64,000 nt of DNA from Plantago major (taxonomy: Eukaryota > Streptophyta > Magnoliopsida > Lamiales > Plantaginaceae). The position numbers and the translations under genes are program-made. The stretch lies in assembly GCA_026545765.1 (NCBI GenBank), contig CM048839.1, forward strand, positions 45,740,677 to 45,804,676. The letters run 5' to 3'. Below, one piece after another: positions 1-10,760 of this stretch. Below the pieces are notes generated by a model. It ran no database searches and was not told where the DNA came from. It saw only the letters and a list, made by a program, of their open reading frames with translations. Within the stretch, counting starts at the first letter, position 1; each line of letters opens with the position of its first letter.

Positions 1-482
1 GGAAGTTTGACCCAAAGAAGGATCACAGAGATAAAGGCTTCCACAGAGAAAGGAGTCCGCCGAGGAGATACGCGGATTATACCCGTCTCAACAGACCAAG
101 ATCCGACATCTTGGCGACTATCATCGAGAAGAAGCTGGACGTCCAATGGCCCAAGCCCTCTCACAACAACAGGAAGAGTAAGAATGCAAAGGGGTACTGC
201 AAGTTCCACAAGTGCCGTGGTCACGAGACTGATGACTGTATCCAATTGAAAACAGAGGTTGAATACCTTGTGAGAGAGGGCAAGCAAAGGAGCACATATA
301 TGCGGATGAACCCTCCAGGCACAATAGAATGGAGCGAAGGAGGGAGGATAATGCTACAGAACCACCACCCCGTCCGCTATCTTTGCCACCTCCGCCGGCC
401 CACTATCCGCCTCGTACGGATGGAAATACGTACAGATACAACGATGGCATTGATATGGAGAACCCTCCGTACAGCGGAGTGA
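1..482 (+). pseudogene. gag: Gag C-terminal part, Tat-type Ty3/gypsy element 1 (5' end outside window)
   Basis: This is the end of the Gag (nucleocapsid) region of an LTR retrotransposon; Gag packages the element RNA in virus-like particles. The frame starting near 111 has a zinc-knuckle-like segment with cysteines at residues 30 and 43 (CKFHKCRGHETDDC), followed by the helical stretch usual after the knuckle in Tat-lineage Gags. The second gypsy element (near 56.85 kb) has the same arrangement. Coding is spread over overlapping plus frames, so the reading frame is broken. Protease follows directly. The start of gag and the 5' LTR lie left of the window. Confidence 0.7.
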
Positions 483-889
483 TCAACACCATCGCAGGCG
501 GACCATCCGGAGGTGATAGTAGGAACGCAAGAGAGCGGACTGCTCAAAATCTTCGGAACAACGATAGAGCGTACGCTGCTCCAACAATTCGAGGTACAAA
601 CGCTATATCCTTCGATGACAGCGAGATTCCTCCTCCTACGGCAGGAGGCAAGGACATTGATAATCATGATGTTCCGCTGGTGGTCTCGTTAACCATCGCG
701 ACTTATCGAGTGAACAAAATTTTGGTGGACACTGGGAGTTCCTCGAATATCATTTCCAAAAGAACACTGAACCAGATGGAGCTGGGGAGAATCCGATATG
801 AGAGAGTCCGCACCTCTATACTAGGGTTTGGAGGGGGAACTGTTCGACCCCTAGGAAGTGTTATGTTGTACGTCTCACTTGGGACTTAA
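329..889 (+). pseudogene. Gypsy element 1 aspartic protease region
   Basis: Retropepsin-type protease that would cleave the Gag-Pol polyprotein. The catalytic triad DTG is at residues 134-136 of the open frame, in the context ILVDTGSSSNII, the usual form in Tat/Athila elements. The first ~110 residues are proline-rich linker from the gag/pol junction. The frame stops at 889 and the remaining protease homology (sequence like the second element's PR end) runs on in another frame, so the polyprotein is interrupted. It sits between the zinc knuckle and RT, the normal gypsy order. Confidence 0.75.
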
Positions 890-2594
890 GAGTTACTCAA
901 TTGGTCCGATTTGTAGTGGTGGACCGGACTTTCGACTATAATGCCATCTTTGGGCGTCCGGGCTATTTCCTCCACTCTCCATAACAGAATGAAGTTTCCA
1001 ACTCCCTTCGGAGTTGGAGAAGAGGTGGGAAACGTCCGTGAAGCCTGGGAATGTGACATTATGTCCACAAGAAGAGCGTCTGCCCCCGTGTTGACAACTA
1101 CTTTGACCTCTGACCTGCCAGTTGTTCTTCCGGCCAAAAAGGAGAATCCGCAGATTGGAGTAGGGAGCCAGAAGGAGAAGTTTCCTAGGACTGTGCGAAT
1201 CAAGCCTCATGAAACTCTCAAGGAAATTGGGATTGTTGTTGGAATCTCGGACAAGAAAACAAGAATCGGAACAGAGATGAACGCGGAGGTGGAAATGAAG
1301 CTCATTGCTTGTCTCCGAGACAACAGGGATGGTGTTTGCCTGGAGCACTGATGACCTGAAGGGAATAGATCCGAGGATCACTGTTCACCGTCTGAACATG
1401 GATCCCTCGATCAAGTACATCCGACTAAAGAGGAAAGATTTCGGTCCGGTCAAGGATGCCATCATATCCGCTGAAGTTGAGCGACTTCTGAAAGCAGGGC
1501 ATATTGAAGAAGTCCGTTACTCTGACTGGGTGTGCAACATGGTTCTGGTAGAGAAATCACCAGGCAAATGGCGGATGTGCAATGACTTCACTAGGTTGAA
1601 CAAGTTCTGCCCAAAGGACCCGTACCCTTTGCCACGAATAGATCAGTTGGTTGACTCCACGTCCGGATGTGCGTTGCTGAGTTTTATGGACACATACCAA
1701 GGTTTTTACCAAATTCGGATGGCCAAAGAGGACATCAAGAAAACAGCTTTCTTCGCTGCCGGGGGGATTTACTGTTTCAAGGTAATGCCCTTTGGATTGA
1801 AAAATGCGGGAGCCACTTACCAACGTCTGGTGAACCAAATGTTCAAGGAAGAGATTGGGAAAACCATGGAAGTGTACGTGGATGACATGCTCGTCAAGAG
1901 CAAAACTGAAGAGCAGCATGTGCATCATTTGAACAAGTGCTTCGCTATCCTTAGGAAGCACAGAATGAAATTGAATCCGGAAAAGTGCACGTTCGGAGTA
2001 AAAGGAGGGAAGTTCCTCAAATACATGGTCACGGAGAGGGGGATAAGCGCAAACCCCGAGAAGATCAAGGCAATCCTAGATCTGCCGCACCCGAAAACCC
2101 TCAATGAGGTACAGCAACTCATAGGACGTCTTATGTCCTTAAGTCGTTTTATTTCACGATCTGCGGAGAAGAATCTTCCGTTTTTCAATATCCTCCGGAA
2201 AGGAGAGAGCTTTGAGTGGACCGCGGAATGTTCTGAGGCTTTCAAGAAATTGAAAAAGTACCTCCATTTCCCTCCACTGCTCTCCAAACCCGTCGAAGGA
2301 GAACCACTCTACCTCTACCTAGCAATCACGGAAGAGGCAATGAGTTCCGTATTAGTACGGATTCAGGCTAATGATCACTTGCCAATCTACTATCTTAGCA
2401 AATCCCTTGCTGGGGCGGAGACAAGATACGTGAAGATTGAGAAACTTGCATATGCTTTGGTTCACACTGCAAGGCGGTTAAAACCATACTTCAAGTCTCA
2501 TAAAATAGTAGTACTAACTGCGGAACCTTTGAAACAGGTCCTGGGGAAGCCCGATCAATCTGGACGACTCTCTAAGTGGGCGATCGAAATTTGA
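890..2594 (+). pseudogene. pol: Gypsy element 1 reverse transcriptase
   Basis: RNA-dependent DNA polymerase of the Ty3/gypsy element. The main frame (1305-2594) has, in order, the fingers segment KSPGKWRMCNDFTRLNK (about residues 84-100), the palm FMDTYQGFYQI (127-137), the MPFGLKNAGATYQR block (161-173) and the catalytic YVDD at 191-194, then the connection region. The linker from protease, with its run toward the RT N-terminus, lies in the 941-1351 frame and shifts frame near 1305-1351. The frame ends at a TGA at 2592-2594, and homology continues in another frame. Two frameshifts make it non-functional as it stands. Confidence 0.85.
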
Positions 2595-3526
2595 GTGAAT
2601 CGACATTGCTATCGCTCAAACCAAGAAAGCTCAAGTCCTCGCCGACTTCTTAGCGGAATATCCTGAGGCAGATTCAGAGAAAGTCCCTGACAAACAGGCA
2701 TTTGAATGCCTAATCACCAAGCAAATTATCCGGAAGCCAGTTCCGCCGAAGTTCAACCCAGCAAACCTCGAGGATGCTCAATTCATCAATCAGTCCCTAC
2801 CTGCATCATATGAGGAAACTCGGCTCAACCAAATGTTCCTTCTTGACGATATCGCAAGCGGATCCGGTACTAACAACTCCGGACCGAAAATTAAAGAAAA
2901 AGAGGAACAAAGGTTGGAACCTCGGGAGCTTGCAGAAGATTTCCAAGCCGAAAAACATCCTTCTGATGTCTGGACATTGGAAGTGGATGGTTCCTCCACT
3001 GGAAGAGTGGGAGGGATTGGAATCTTTCTTAAGAGTCCTGGTGGTGCGGAACTCGACTACGCAGAGATATATCTCTGGGATTCAAAGTTACCAATAATGA
3101 GGCTGAGTATGAAGCATTGTTAGTCGGGCTACGTCTGGCCAAATCCCTGCAAGTTCGGAAGCTCAAAGCTTACACGGACTCACAGCTCATTGAAGCTTAA
3201 TTTTTAGGAACTTTTGCCACAAAAGGTCCTTCGATGATCAAGTATCTTGAGCTACTCAAGCAGGAAGCCAGCCACTTTGAGGAATTTACCCTGGAAAAGT
3301 TTGATAGAGCACGAATGAAAGAGCGGACGCTACGGCAAATACGCATCCTAGCAATGACTCTAGACACAAGGAGAGTAATCCTACTCACTGTTACTGACTC
3401 ATCCGTCATGAGTCTCAATTCAGCTGTCATGATAACTGAAACGGGAAGAAACTGGATGACTGACATCTTTAACTATCTTAAGGACGGATCTCTACCAGCT
3501 GATCCGAAAGAATCAAGGAGCGTACA
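2595..3526 (+). pseudogene. pol: Gypsy element 1 RNase H region
   Basis: RNase H degrades the RNA strand during reverse transcription. After a frameshift at the RT end, a connection segment ends in AQTKKAQVLADFLAEYPE, similar in position to the second element's IKSHALADFIADF. A frame at 2833-3123 has the RNase H start WTLEVDGSSTGRVGGIGI, and the block YTDSQLIEA appears at about 3172-3199 in a shifted frame followed by a stop. At least two disruptions are visible. This is a decayed copy in the normal place between RT and integrase. Confidence 0.65.
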
Positions 3527-4678
3527 GTGCCGAGCGAACAGATACTTCATACTGGGAGAAGATTTTACAAGAGATCTTTTGCCGGGTTTCACTTGAGATG
3601 TTTGAGCCCACAAGAAGCAAAGACTGTGCTGGAAGAGATACACAACGGAAGCTGTGGGAGTCATTCCGGGAGAAGAACTCTCGCCCAGAAAATCATACGA
3701 CAAGGCTATTATTGGCCTAGCATTGATAAAGATTCCGCTGATCACGCTCGGAAGTGCCCTGATTGCCAATACTATGCGAACATTCCACATCGTCCGACAC
3801 ATCCTATGATTACGTCAATCATAGCGTGTCCATTTGATCAGTGGGGAATCGATATTGTCGGACCGTTCCCGACGGGCACTCAACAGAAGAAGTTCCTAAT
3901 TGTGGTCTTGGAATATTTTACCAAATGGGTAGAAGCGGAAGCTGTGGCAACCATTACAGAAAGTCTAGTGCGGACCTTCATCTGGAAGAACATCATTTGC
4001 CGCTTCGGCCTGCCCAGAATTCTTGTCTCGGATAATGGTGCCCAATTTTCAGGTAATAGGCTCAAAGAATGGCTGGCGTCATTCAAGATTGAACAGCGTT
4101 TCACATATGTTGGATATCCTCAAGCTAATGGACAAGCTGAGTCCACGAACAAGACAATAGTCAAGATCCTCGAAAAGCGGTTGAGAACTTCTCAAGAGAG
4201 CTGGGCGGACGACCTAGATGGTGTACTATGGGTTCATCGCACCACTGCACGGGCCGCGACCAAAGAAACTCCATTTGCCTTGGTATATGGCTCGGAAGAA
4301 GTTATACCAGCCGAAATTGCTGTTGAGACTGTGAGGATCCAAGAGTTCGAAGATTCCGCCAATCGTGAAGCTCGGATATTCGACCTGGACATGCTGGAAC
4401 AGAAAAGAACTAAGGCACTGGCTAATATCCATAGGTATCAAGCGACTGCTGCCCGAGCCTACAACATGATTGTGCGAGCAAATAACTTGCAGGTCGGAGA
4501 CCTAGTACTTCGTCGGGCTGACATTTTGAGTAATGTTGGAAAACTCAGGCCTAAATGGGAAGGGCCTTACAAGATTGTTGGAGCAAGAGTAAATGGGAGT
4601 TACGAATTAGAAGATGAGCGCGGACACCCACTCAAGCGTACATGGAATGCTAGAAACCTTCAAAAGTTTTACGCATGA
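3527..4678 (+). pseudogene. pol: Gypsy element 1 integrase
   Basis: Integrase inserts the cDNA into the genome. One 383-residue frame holds the zinc-binding HHCC motif (H39, H46, C77, C80) and a catalytic triad D109 (WGIDIVG), D169 (VSDNGAQF) and E205 (QAESTNK), with exactly 35 residues between the last two, the DD35E spacing. A C-terminal segment VGDLVLRR...KLRPKWEGPYKI matches the GPY/F domain of gypsy integrases. This domain looks complete in itself, but it is cut off from an intact upstream polyprotein, so it is called as part of a defective element. It ends at a TGA at 4676-4678. Confidence 0.85.
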
Positions 4679-5791
4679 AGATGGTTATGCGAATCTCCGT
4701 CAGGTCGTTTGGTTATTTTAAATTCCAACTATCCATTAAACGGAACTCCGTCAGTTCTGTTTTTTGTTAACCCTTTTGTCATTGGCCATGTAGCCCGCAA
4801 GTTGTAACTGAATTTCCGGCAAATCAATACAACTTCTATCTTTCAATTCGTGCATCTGAGATTTAACGTTCAAACTGACAAAGAAAAAGCAAGCAATGAA
4901 TTTCATTCATAGATGAAACGAATTATACATAACGTTTTATTTACAGTCTACTATCTCGGATCTTTATCCGGATCTACGCATAATACATAAACTATAGAGA
5001 AATTCTCGAGATCGTCATCTCCGTCGAGACTACTCTCCGTCAAGAAAAGCTTTTTCCATATCAATCGGAAAATCGACTTAGTGGAGACCAGAAACTTGAT
5101 CTACCTGCACAAGGAAAAATGGTTAAACATGACAGAATCCTTCACGATATCACCGAACCATGGTAATGTAGATCCAGTGCCCGGGAAGAACAAAGTACCA
5201 ACAGACAAAGGTATATACAAGCGACAATGAGATCTACGCTTAACCATCTTTAGAGACTCCAACTCTCTTGAAATCAGGAGACCATTACCAATTCAAGAAA
5301 GATTTGAGCCACTAAAGTAGGATTGGAAGAAAAGAGAAGAGGTCTGGCTTTAATGGTTTGAAGACAAGCCAAAACGGCAAAGATAGAAAAAGAAGAATTT
5401 GGGATCAGTTTGCACGGTTTTGGTACTGGGGTCGTGTCTTTTTATAGAACACTCCTACCAATCAGCGTCGCCACGCCAACAAATTGACGTCAGCAATGGG
5501 CTTGAGTCACTCGTTTGGGTTGAACAGCGTTGGGTCAGTTGAGTTATCCAACCAAACCCAAACAAGCCCATCAACCACGTCCGAGTTTGCATTTGTTTGT
5601 CATATTACAAGGATACGCGCGTCTATACAATCTGACGAAGTACGAATAAGAAAAAGGTGACGATTGCATCTGATAAAAGTAGTTCGAACTTTTTAGACAA
5701 AATTATCCGAACAATCTACACACAGAAGGTACAATCTGTAAAGGTCCGAGGACAATACATACTTCTACGGGGCATACCCCGCCTTGTTCCT
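4679..5791. other. Post-pol spacer of gypsy element 1 with an antisense promoter-like site
   Basis: No convincing coding sequence is seen. On the minus strand a TATA-like CTATAAAAAG (5439-5447) lies about 15 bp downstream of an ATTGG/CCAAT motif (5458-5462), as in a plant core promoter pointing toward integrase. Downstream of it on the minus strand only a short ORF of about 48 codons (start near 5236) is seen. The segment belongs to the long region between pol and the 3' LTR found in Tat-lineage elements. Confidence 0.45.
5439..5462 (-). promoter_or_regulatory. Antisense core-promoter-like site (TATA plus CCAAT)
   Basis: Minus-strand TATAAAAA at 5439-5446 with a CCAAT/ATTGG motif at 5458-5462. 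It is one of three TATA-type sites of the same orientation in the element's 3' region (others near 6184-6191 and 10099-10106). Function is inferred from sequence only. Confidence 0.35.
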
Positions 5792-6100
5792 TCACCAGAT
5801 TCCGCAAGTTGAGCCTTGGGACTCCAAGCCACCGCTTTGAGCCTGACGAGCTTGAGCCTGAAGAGCTTGCTGCTGCATTCGGATCCTCCTACGGATCATC
5901 TTCAGCGTCCGCTCCCTCTCTTCCTCAGCTAACCTCCTGGCTATCCCCGGACATCGAGGGGGATCACCTTCAAAATCTAGGATGATCGTGTCATCCGCTG
6001 TCCCTTTACCTGGGTAAATGGGAGGATGCATGTGCCCACAAGCACAGTTTACCCAATGCTGATATTCCTCGTCGTCAGATTTCGACATCACGAGAAGCAT
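5792..6100 (-). CDS. Small antisense ORF of gypsy element 1 (unknown function)
   Basis: The open frame runs from 6178 to 5792. A TATAAATA at 6184-6191 is so close to the first ATG (6178) that translation more likely starts at the ATG at 6100 (MLLVMSKSDDEEYQHW) or at 6088. The product of about 100 residues has a Cys/His-containing middle (NCACGHMHPP), an acidic-hydrophobic stretch (DDTIILDFEGDPP) and an Arg/Glu-rich then Gln/Ala-rich C-terminal helix (about residues 55-90) that could form a coiled coil. I do not recognise it. It lies downstream of the larger antisense gene in the same orientation, within the retrotransposon. Confidence 0.4.
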   Translation of the reverse strand: MLLVMSKSDDEEYQHWVNCACGHMHPPIYPGKGTADDTIILDFEGDPPRCPGIARRLAEEERERTLKMIRRRIRMQQQALQAQARQAQSGGLESQGSTCGIW

Positions 6101-6183
6101 GGCTTTTTGGAAGGTTGAAGGTGCTAAACAGGGAAAGATTGGTAAAAAGTAAAGCAGTAAGAAAGGAGGAGTTACCATAGTCT

Positions 6184-6191
6184 TATTTATA
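6184..6191 (-). promoter_or_regulatory. TATA box of the small antisense ORF
   Basis: TATAAATA on the minus strand in the context GACTATAAATAAG. It lies 84-91 bp upstream of the ATG at 6100. The GACTATAAA core is also found at the larger antisense gene's promoter near 10.1 kb. Confidence 0.45.
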
Positions 6192-6615
6192 GTCGCAATG
6201 GATCTTTACGATCACACCACTTGCCAATCATCCGACGGCTAGGAAGATGAAAAGACGTAGTAATAATGACTATTTCACTGTTCACCTTCCTCCTTCTAGA
6301 AGAATTACGCATCCCAAAGAACGAACGGTCCGAGGATCGGAAAGACGATGGTTTGATTTCTACATCAGACGCCATCAACAGCGATCCGTGTTCTTAAGAG
6401 GTGTGTATTTTATGATAACTCAGCATATGAACAACAAATAAATAGGGAGCAGAGAAGAGAGCAAGTAATGATTCGGAAGCACGGGAAGCATAGCTCCACG
6501 AATAATTAGGAATAAAAGCATTGTACATGGCGACATTCCGCGCCATCAAAAGATAACGAATTCAACAGAAAAATTCAACAAGTACAGAATTTCAACGGGG
6601 CATACCCCGGACTTC
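6192..6615. other. Spacer between the two antisense genes
   Basis: No coding evidence. It would hold the 3' UTR of the large antisense gene and the promoter of the small one. A sequence of the form ATCCGACGGCTAGG (6231-6244) resembles the ATCCAACGGTT motifs upstream of the large antisense gene at 10.2-10.3 kb, so the two promoter regions may be related duplicates. Confidence 0.4.
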
Positions 6616-9450
6616 TCACTGGGGGCCAGCTTGGCTCGGACCCGCTTCACCAATTTGAGGCGGATTGATGGAAGACGTGTTGGAGACGACTTGTGCAGCA
6701 AGGGATTCAACAAACTCGAACAAGTTGAAATCTGCATCAAGGCCAACGACCCGAGAAGGCAGGAAGTACCAGTCCCTCAGGAAAGCCCGGTAGTTATCAA
6801 AAGATACAAAGCATACCTTTCGGAGGGCGTCCGGGACACACCTCGGAAGGAAGGGTCCACCGTTTTGGATCTCGATCTCAGCCTCCTCGGTGACTAGCTC
6901 TGCAAACTCGCACGCGGCCAACCGTTCGTCCGAGACGTTGTCCACAGGGACCTCCACACCATTAGCATCCGCAGAAGGGTTCAACCCTTCCGCCTTCCAG
7001 TCAAAGCTCTGCGGAAGTAGTCCCTTGGACTGCAGCTGGCCGATAGCGGATGAAAACCCATCTAGGCGGGAGGCATCGGACTTGTCCGCCATGAAAAATC
7101 TGAACGAATCTGAGTTCATAAAGTCACGGCCAGCTTGAAGGCGGGCATATTGGAGGCCCCCGAGCAGGATATCCTTTGAGTCCAGGAAGGCTTTCATCGA
7201 CCTAGTGACAAAATTCTCCTGCCAGTCAAGGTCCGCCTTGATCTCTTCCCAGCTTGCCTTCAGCTTATGGAACTTCACTTGATCTTCTTTCAGCTGCATT
7301 TCCAACCGCTTCACCTTCTCCGCCTCGTCCGCGGAAGTGGCTACGGCCTTGTGCAGATCCTCCTCAATAGTTGCACGTTTGCCGGCCTTCCACTGCATGG
7401 CTCTGACGAAACACCCGAGCTGCAAGAGGTCCGCATGGATATAAGTCATATCTCTATTATACTAAGAACAAGCCAAGGAAACCATGGAAAAGTTACTTAC
7501 CCGCTGGTATAACTCGTCAAGCCCTCCAACTCGTTCTACCTCAGGGTGTCCGCGAACCTGCTCGTACTCCTTATCAAGAGCAGCTTGACCAACCGGTAGG
7601 ACAGTGGACAGTTGCTGCCTCTTTGCTGCAAGGGAAGCCTCCGAAATTGCTCCCCTCTTGCGCCCCGAGGTTATGGCGTCCCGCATCAACACCTCCCGCT
7701 GGGGTGCGGGTGGCTTAGAGGCAGTGGCGCTCCGAGTGGCGGGGCCTTTGCCCTTGCCGGGCACCACCAAGGCCTTTGAATCTTCTCCGGCCTTGTTCCG
7801 CCTTTCCTCCTCTGCAGCAAACACCGCTGCATTTTTCGGATCCGACATCGGAAGACCCGCGGATGTGTTGATGATTTTGGTCCTCTGACCAACGGCGACC
7901 TCCAGGGCTTGTTGTTCCCTCTGCAACTTTTTCTTTTCACGGAGCGTCGACATGATATACTCAAACCAGTGAGCTGCACAATAAAATAAAGGCGTCAGAT
8001 ACGGACATATAAAGGAAGGATTACCAGAATTGCAGAAATACATGATCAAGAAAGAGCACTCCAAAGAAAGAAGAACACGAATCCTAAAGTTAAAAATCCT
8101 TACTGAAGTCCGTCTTCCCTCCAACTTCCACGGCGTATGTCAGTCCGCACAAGTAAGGCAGCGGCTGACAGATCAATCCGTGGAACGGCTAAGTAGGTGG
8201 GTTATTCTTTTTGTGGATCGCCGCCACCCACGGAGCCACGTTCTTCGGAAGGGGGCGCCAATCCGGGATGGTCTCCCTCGAAAACTTTATCGGCAGCCCC
8301 CATTGTTCTCGCTGCCTCTCGGACATCCCAGGTTTCATGGCCATCCGAACAAAAATATACTCATCCCACCACTTCGACCCCAAGGAAGAAATGGAGTCGG
8401 AAATGAAGTTGTAGGGTTTTCTAGCTACAAAAGTATAAAACAGGGGATTGCCCGGACTAAAGGTAACATGGAAAAGCTGCCTAAAGTTCTCGAAATTCAC
8501 CGGCTGCCCCTTCTTTTTACAAAAAATGACGAAGCAAATGAGGTTACCCAAAGACTTTGGGATAACCTGACTCGGACCGATCCCGATGTGGTTCAAGATA
8601 TGCTTTATCTCTGGTGCAATAGGGACCTTCCATCCATAGGCGAAAGCTACCTCATGCACGCACATGTACCCGGCGGGCGGATTGTAAAATGCATGTCCGG
8701 GCTCGGGCACCATGATTTCAACAGACTCAGGAATCTCCCACTTCCGCCTCCACTCTGGAATATCCTCCGCCTTAACCTTCGACGGATAGGTAGGGAGAAG
8801 CCCGTCCGTATTTAACTCTCCAAATTCATCCGCTATCACAACGGCGGACGCAGGACGAGGGAATTTGATTCTAGCGGCCTTTGCACCACGTCCCTCTACT
8901 AACGGAAGATTGGATTGAGCGAACGCAACAGGATGTAACGCAATCCGACGACCAGTGAGTCTCCGCGGGCGAGCGACTAGAGAACCTTCCTCTGCTTCCT
9001 CCTCCTCCTCATCTTCTTCTTCTTCACCATCTTCCTCCTCCTCCTCGCCACCTTCGGGTCTCCCGGACGTGCTCGGGTTGGACGGACCTGCTTCCGCCAC
9101 AACACGGTCCTCTTCCCCAGCCTCGAACATTTCCACTTCGTCGGCCTCCCGACCACTGTCTCCTTCCCGCTCAGTCTGAGGTTCATTCGGATCAACTGAC
9201 GTTCCAACACCACCTATAGTCCGAGATTGGACTAGTGACCTAATCTAACATCTCCACGACCCTTGCTACGTCGGTGAGTTTCGCTGACACCACGGACTCT
9301 TTGTCCAGCGTCAGAGTCCCTAGAAGACACAAGGTCCACGACCAGAAAATCTCCTACGGACATGGTTAGGTCCACGGACTCAGTCACCGAGTTTACTCCA
9401 TCATTGTAACCTTGAGCCTCGTGTTGGTTCTGACTATCGCTCCCGGACAT
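6616..9450 (-). pseudogene. Spliced antisense gene of gypsy element 1 (putative gypsy-type transposon protein domain)
   Basis: A gene on the strand opposite to gag-pol, between integrase and the 3' LTR. Visible exons: 9450-8104, 7973-7501 and 7461-6616. Donors are TTCA|GTAAGG (8104/8103) and CAGCGG|GTAAGT (7501/7500); acceptors are GTGCAG (before 7973) and TTCTTAG (before 7461). Phases agree across both introns. The N-terminal part (from ATG 9450) is acidic and low-complexity. The middle (about 8750-8450) has PAGYMCVHEVAFAYGWKVPI and HILNHIGIGPSQ, which match the family known as putative gypsy-type transposon (PF04195-like). The C-terminal exon is a Lys/Glu coiled coil followed by a segment ending QIGEAGPSQAGPQ. 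Defects: a frameshift near 9235 and an in-frame TAG at 8189-8191. The function of this family is unknown. Confidence 0.7.
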
Positions 9451-9451
9451 C

Positions 9452-9964
9452 CTAGGGCAGAAGGAAATGGGTCAGAAACGATAGTTGTGATTGTCCGAGA
9501 GTTCATTTAGATGTCTTATTCAGTTAAGCGATCCGACGAAGTTCTACTGTTACCAGATTTTCTGCATGAAGTATAGTTTCAACACTACGGGCACTAACCA
9601 TGGCACACAGGGACGTGCCATCGGCACTATTGTCTACCCTACCCGGCACGTTAACAGGGACAATTTACGAAAGACTGTGTGCCAATCGGCACCAACACAT
9701 CACCATATAAGCATGCTTAATCAAGTTTTGGTTACAGTGGGCATGACATACAAGACGAATCAACAGGCTACCGGTAAAGGAAATTAGCACGCTACAGCAC
9801 AAAGGAGAAGTATTCCAACTAAGTACGCTACTAAATCCTATCACTAGCAACATTTGCAACCACAGAATCAACAATTGGATATTCAAGCGCGGCAAAAACA
9901 TACAAGCATGCAGCAAGCATATCGCGAAAATGAAAAACCTTAGGAGGAATTGAGGCGTACTTAC
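9452..9964 (-). other. Probable 5'-UTR intron of the antisense gene
   Basis: On the minus strand a good donor (TTTGTCAA|GTAAGTACG, exon end at 9965) and a pyrimidine-rich acceptor (CCTTCTGCCCTAG) just before the ATG at 9450 define an intron of about 510 bp. No coding sequence is seen inside. The model is inferred from splice signals only. Confidence 0.4.
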
Positions 9965-10098
9965 TTGACAAAGTCGACTTGATAAGATTGAACGGACGAC
10001 GAAGCCTTGCTATCTCTCCGAGGGTACGAATCTGAGGTGGAAATTCCACGATTTTGCGAGTTTCAGTTGCTCGGATTGATCTTTGATTGCTCGGATTG

Positions 10099-10106
10099 CT
10101 TTATAG
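10099..10106 (-). promoter_or_regulatory. TATA box of the spliced antisense gene
   Basis: Minus-strand CTATAAAG in the context GACTATAAAGC. A transcript start about 30 bp downstream would give a leader exon ending at the donor at 9965. The upstream region 10.2-10.35 kb repeats ATCCAACGGT-like motifs. A second minus-strand TATA-like site (CTTAAAAATAG) is at about 10156-10170. Confidence 0.45.
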
Positions 10107-10736
10107 TCGCTCTGAGTTTCGATGTGGCTAAAGTGTGAAAGTGACTGATGGGCTGACTATTTTTAAGGGCAACTTGGGGAAAGCCAAGAGTCACATCACA
10201 GATTGAACTGACCGTTGATCTTTTCAATCCAACGGTTGTGCCGGTTCGCAAGTGGATAGCTAACAGTGCATCGCATTTAATGCTCAACAGAAGCGTCACA
10301 TCAATTGGGTTTAAAATCCCAACCGTTGATATCTTTCCAATCCAACGGTCGCATCGCTTTACCCGGGATCTTTCCCCGTGGACCGGACAGGCAACTCATT
10401 GGGCCTCTTTGATTTACGGATCAGCGGCCCAGGAGGACCATTTCACATATTCGGTCCAACGGATAACCTCCGATACACTCTTCCACAGCGGACTTCCTTA
10501 GATCATAACCGTACTCGGATCTATATATCTCGGATACAAATACCTTTTCCATCTGATCAGAGCTATTACATAACTCTTTTGTAGAAGGAGAGAGAGATAT
10601 ATTGAATTCCTAAGAACACGGACGACGGGTCCCAACAAAAAGGATTTTTTCCTTTTTCAGTTAACGATCCGGACACGCTCCACAACACACTTGTTCTTTT
10701 CATAGTTACCAACTATCTTCTACTAAGATACTTGGA
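10107..10736. other. Upstream region of the antisense gene and pre-LTR spacer
   Basis: No coding evidence. It holds two or three copies of an ATCCAACGGT-like motif (10227-10236, 10338-10347). It also has a plus-strand TATATATC-type run near 10521-10529 and purine-rich sequence leading to the polypurine tract. Confidence 0.4.
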
Positions 10737-10760
10737 AACTAGGGGGACATATGTTGATAC
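10710..10760 (+). repeat. Left arm of 51-bp inverted repeat (PPT plus LTR start)
   Basis: Positions 10710-10760 are the reverse complement of 11830-11880 with two mismatches over 51 bp. The arm covers the polypurine tract and the first 9 bp of the LTR. Confidence 0.85.
10737..10751 (+). other. Polypurine tract of gypsy element 1
   Basis: AAACTAGGGGGACAT immediately precedes an LTR that starts TGTTGATAC. The purine run GGGGGA just upstream of TG is the plus-strand priming site expected in this position. The second gypsy element has the like-built AAACTGGGGGACAAA at 61888-61902. Confidence 0.6.

Noticed and set aside
8955..9179. Ser-rich plus-strand ORF
   Set aside because: It is the complement of the Glu-rich part of the antisense gene; the antisense frame is longer and has domain homology on both sides.
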